Assembly (NCBI GenBank): GCA_035384605.1
Contig: DAOOIV010000001.1
Span: 19,283-83,282 of the forward strand
Direction of reading: 5' to 3'
Length of the DNA: 64,000 nucleotides
Source: Phycisphaerae bacterium
GTDB lineage: Bacteria > Planctomycetota > Phycisphaerae > UBA1845 > PWPN01
How positions within the stretch are numbered: the stretch's first letter is position 1; each line of letters begins with the position of its first letter. The notes under the pieces were generated by a model, which ran no database searches, was not told the origin of the DNA, and saw only the letters and a program-made list of their open reading frames with translations. The translations under genes were made by a program, and so were the position numbers. Below are positions 62,896 through 64,000 of this stretch, piece by piece.

Positions 62896-64000
62896 TCAAC
62901 CTGTTGTGGCTGTTGTCGGGACTCGCTCGGTAACCGGTTTTGGGAAGTATCGATCGAGCCAGTTGGGGCCGAGTTTATCTGCGACCGGGTCGATCATGGC
63001 CTCGACGAACGCTCGTTCGTGCCGGATATCGAAGTATTGATTGACGGCCAGTACCGCCCACAACACAAGCGAGGTGAGCAGCAACGCCGAAGCCACCGTG
63101 GCCAGACTGCCCCGAGCCCACACCCCTGCGGGAAGCCCGGTTCTCGTTCGATGAATGACGCCGCAGATCAGCCAGACGACCGCCAAGGCGAAGCAGAATC
63201 CCCCGATGATCGCCCCCCACAACCGCAGGCGCTGGATGGACGCCGGAGGTTGCCAGGATTCCCCGCTCGGAGCAACGAACACCGCCAGCACCACCAGCGT
63301 CGGTATGCAGACGGCGGCGGCCGCCCAAGCCGCCTTGCCGGGCAGCGGGCAGGGTTTGAACGGCTCGCTGAGCCGGATAGAGATCCAGGTGGCGGCGCCG
63401 GTTGAAATCAACAGCAGACCGGGCAGGATCAGTGCCGCCTTCGACGTCGGGTAAGACACCAGCCACGTCCACGGAATGTCGGCCAGAGCGATGAGCACCA
63501 GGAACCCGAGCATGGGACTGCAGGCGAGGACGGCGGCTTCGCGCGACCCGTGCTTGAGATGTCGCCATTGGACGGTGATTTCATCGGGCGGCTGCGTGAC
63601 CAGAATCGCCACCATCAGGAACAGCGCGACTGCGGCCAGAATCGCCCAGGCGGCCATGGTCACCAGAGTCGCGGTCATTGATCGCATCAGACGATCGTGG
63701 GCTTTCTCAGCCATGACCGCACGCCCGGTGTGCGGGATGATATTGATCTGGTCTCCCTGAAGCGCCGCTCGCAGGGATTGCCGAAAAGCTTCGAGCCGAT
63801 CCGCCTGTTCGTTTGCACCGAGAGTCCGCAAGTTGGGGATCATGAGTTCCGAGGCCAGCATGGCCCATTCAGGCGTCGGTGAGTCAGTGACCGCCTCGGT
63901 CATCAGGCGAATGATCGCCTCCCGGGCCGTTTGGGCCTGGGTATGCTTGCCCTTTTCCTGCCATTGCTCGGCAAGGGATTCGAGTCGCCTGACAAGTTCC
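62896..64000 (-). CDS. Membrane protein with N-terminal cytoplasmic helices, partial
   Basis: The frame is open to the right edge of the window, so the 5' end is missing. The visible part begins with a helical cytoplasmic segment (LVRRLESLAEQWQEKGKH) and is followed by about six transmembrane helices (LVTMAAWAILAAVALFLMVAIL, MLGFLVLIALADIPWTWLV, ALILPGLLLISTGAATWI, AAAVCIPTLVVLAVFVA, IIGGFCFALAVVWLICGVI and ASALLLTSLVLWAVLAVN). No family is recognised. The first visible ATG at 63903 is probably internal. A sensor or anti-sigma-like membrane protein is possible but unproven. Confidence 0.7.
   Translation of the reverse strand, partial: ELVRRLESLAEQWQEKGKHTQAQTAREAIIRLMTEAVTDSPTPEWAMLASELMIPNLRTLGANEQADRLEAFRQSLRAALQGDQINIIPHTGRAVMAEKAHDRLMRSMTATLVTMAAWAILAAVALFLMVAILVTQPPDEITVQWRHLKHGSREAAVLACSPMLGFLVLIALADIPWTWLVSYPTSKAALILPGLLLISTGAATWISIRLSEPFKPCPLPGKAAWAAAAVCIPTLVVLAVFVAPSGESWQPPASIQRLRLWGAIIGGFCFALAVVWLICGVIHRTRTGLPAGVWARGSLATVASALLLTSLVLWAVLAVNQYFDIRHERAFVEAMIDPVADKLGPNWLDRYFPKPVTERVPTTATTG

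Overview
The window is GC-rich, gene-dense bacterial DNA that most resembles a planctomycete of the Phycisphaerae type. The reasons are Ala/Ser/Thr-Gln-Pro linkers (ATQPT, ASQPA) in many secreted proteins, a dockerin-like DxDxDxD tail, Tat-exported TIM-barrel and PmoA-like enzymes, a Cys-type sulfatase, a Bat aerotolerance cluster and a futalosine-type menaquinone operon. The lineage is inferred from these traits; no rRNA or tRNA gene was recognised.

Layout. 1-5.9 kb: array of hairpin repeats, then TPR/BatC-like, BatD-like and BatE-like genes. 6-8.4 kb: Tat-exported TIM-barrel protein, small membrane protein between two hairpin repeats, rsmA. 8.4-15.1 kb (minus): two paralogous secreted multi-domain proteins, parB with nearby parS-like sites but no parA, and an OprB-type porin. 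15.5-27.1 kb (plus): very large secreted six-hairpin/malectin protein, rubrerythrin, enzyme I of the PTS, kdsC followed by a 1,229-residue LptC/LptA-like protein, and a TPR protein. 27.5-35.7 kb (minus): a tight seven-gene run with four menaquinone-type genes (ubiE/menG, ubiX, ubiA/mqnP, mqnE) and three less expected members. 35.8-42.7 kb (plus): small unknown gene, a dCTP-deaminase gene with a damaged 5' end, a Cu/Zn efflux permease with HMA tail, rubredoxin, a ZIP transporter and a subtilisin-like protease. 42.7-45.9 kb: divergent corrinoid-activating ASKHA protein and UroD-type methyltransferase. 46-51.4 kb: broken six-hairpin/dockerin gene, histone-deacetylase-like lipoprotein, Tat-exported enolase-superfamily enzyme, zinc alcohol dehydrogenase, ACT-domain protein. 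51.5-55.6 kb (plus): AmmeMemoRadiSam cluster (Memo-AMMECR1 fusion, DUF362 protein, radical SAM enzyme), all three with export signals. 55.6-64 kb: degraded stretch with an FRG-like remnant, sulfatase, small helical protein, PmoA-like protein, PDZ protein, APH-type kinase, LOG protein and a membrane protein that runs off the window.

How they fit together. Menaquinone synthesis by the futalosine route, rubrerythrin, rubredoxin, Bat proteins and a corrinoid methyl-transfer module suggest an anaerobic or microaerobic, oxygen-exposed heterotroph. LPS-type biogenesis (kdsC plus LptC/A-like) and an outer-membrane porin suggest a Gram-negative envelope. The sulfatase, six-hairpin enzymes, CBM-like domains and Tat-exported enzymes suggest use of sulfated or complex polysaccharides.

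The most unusual signals are a family of GGAATCC-centred hairpin repeats, one block of which lies between two copies of the 3' end of a gene; the wholly exported AmmeMemoRadiSam cluster; the dcd-like gene with a lost start codon and an in-frame TAG; and a parS cluster beside a parB without parA.
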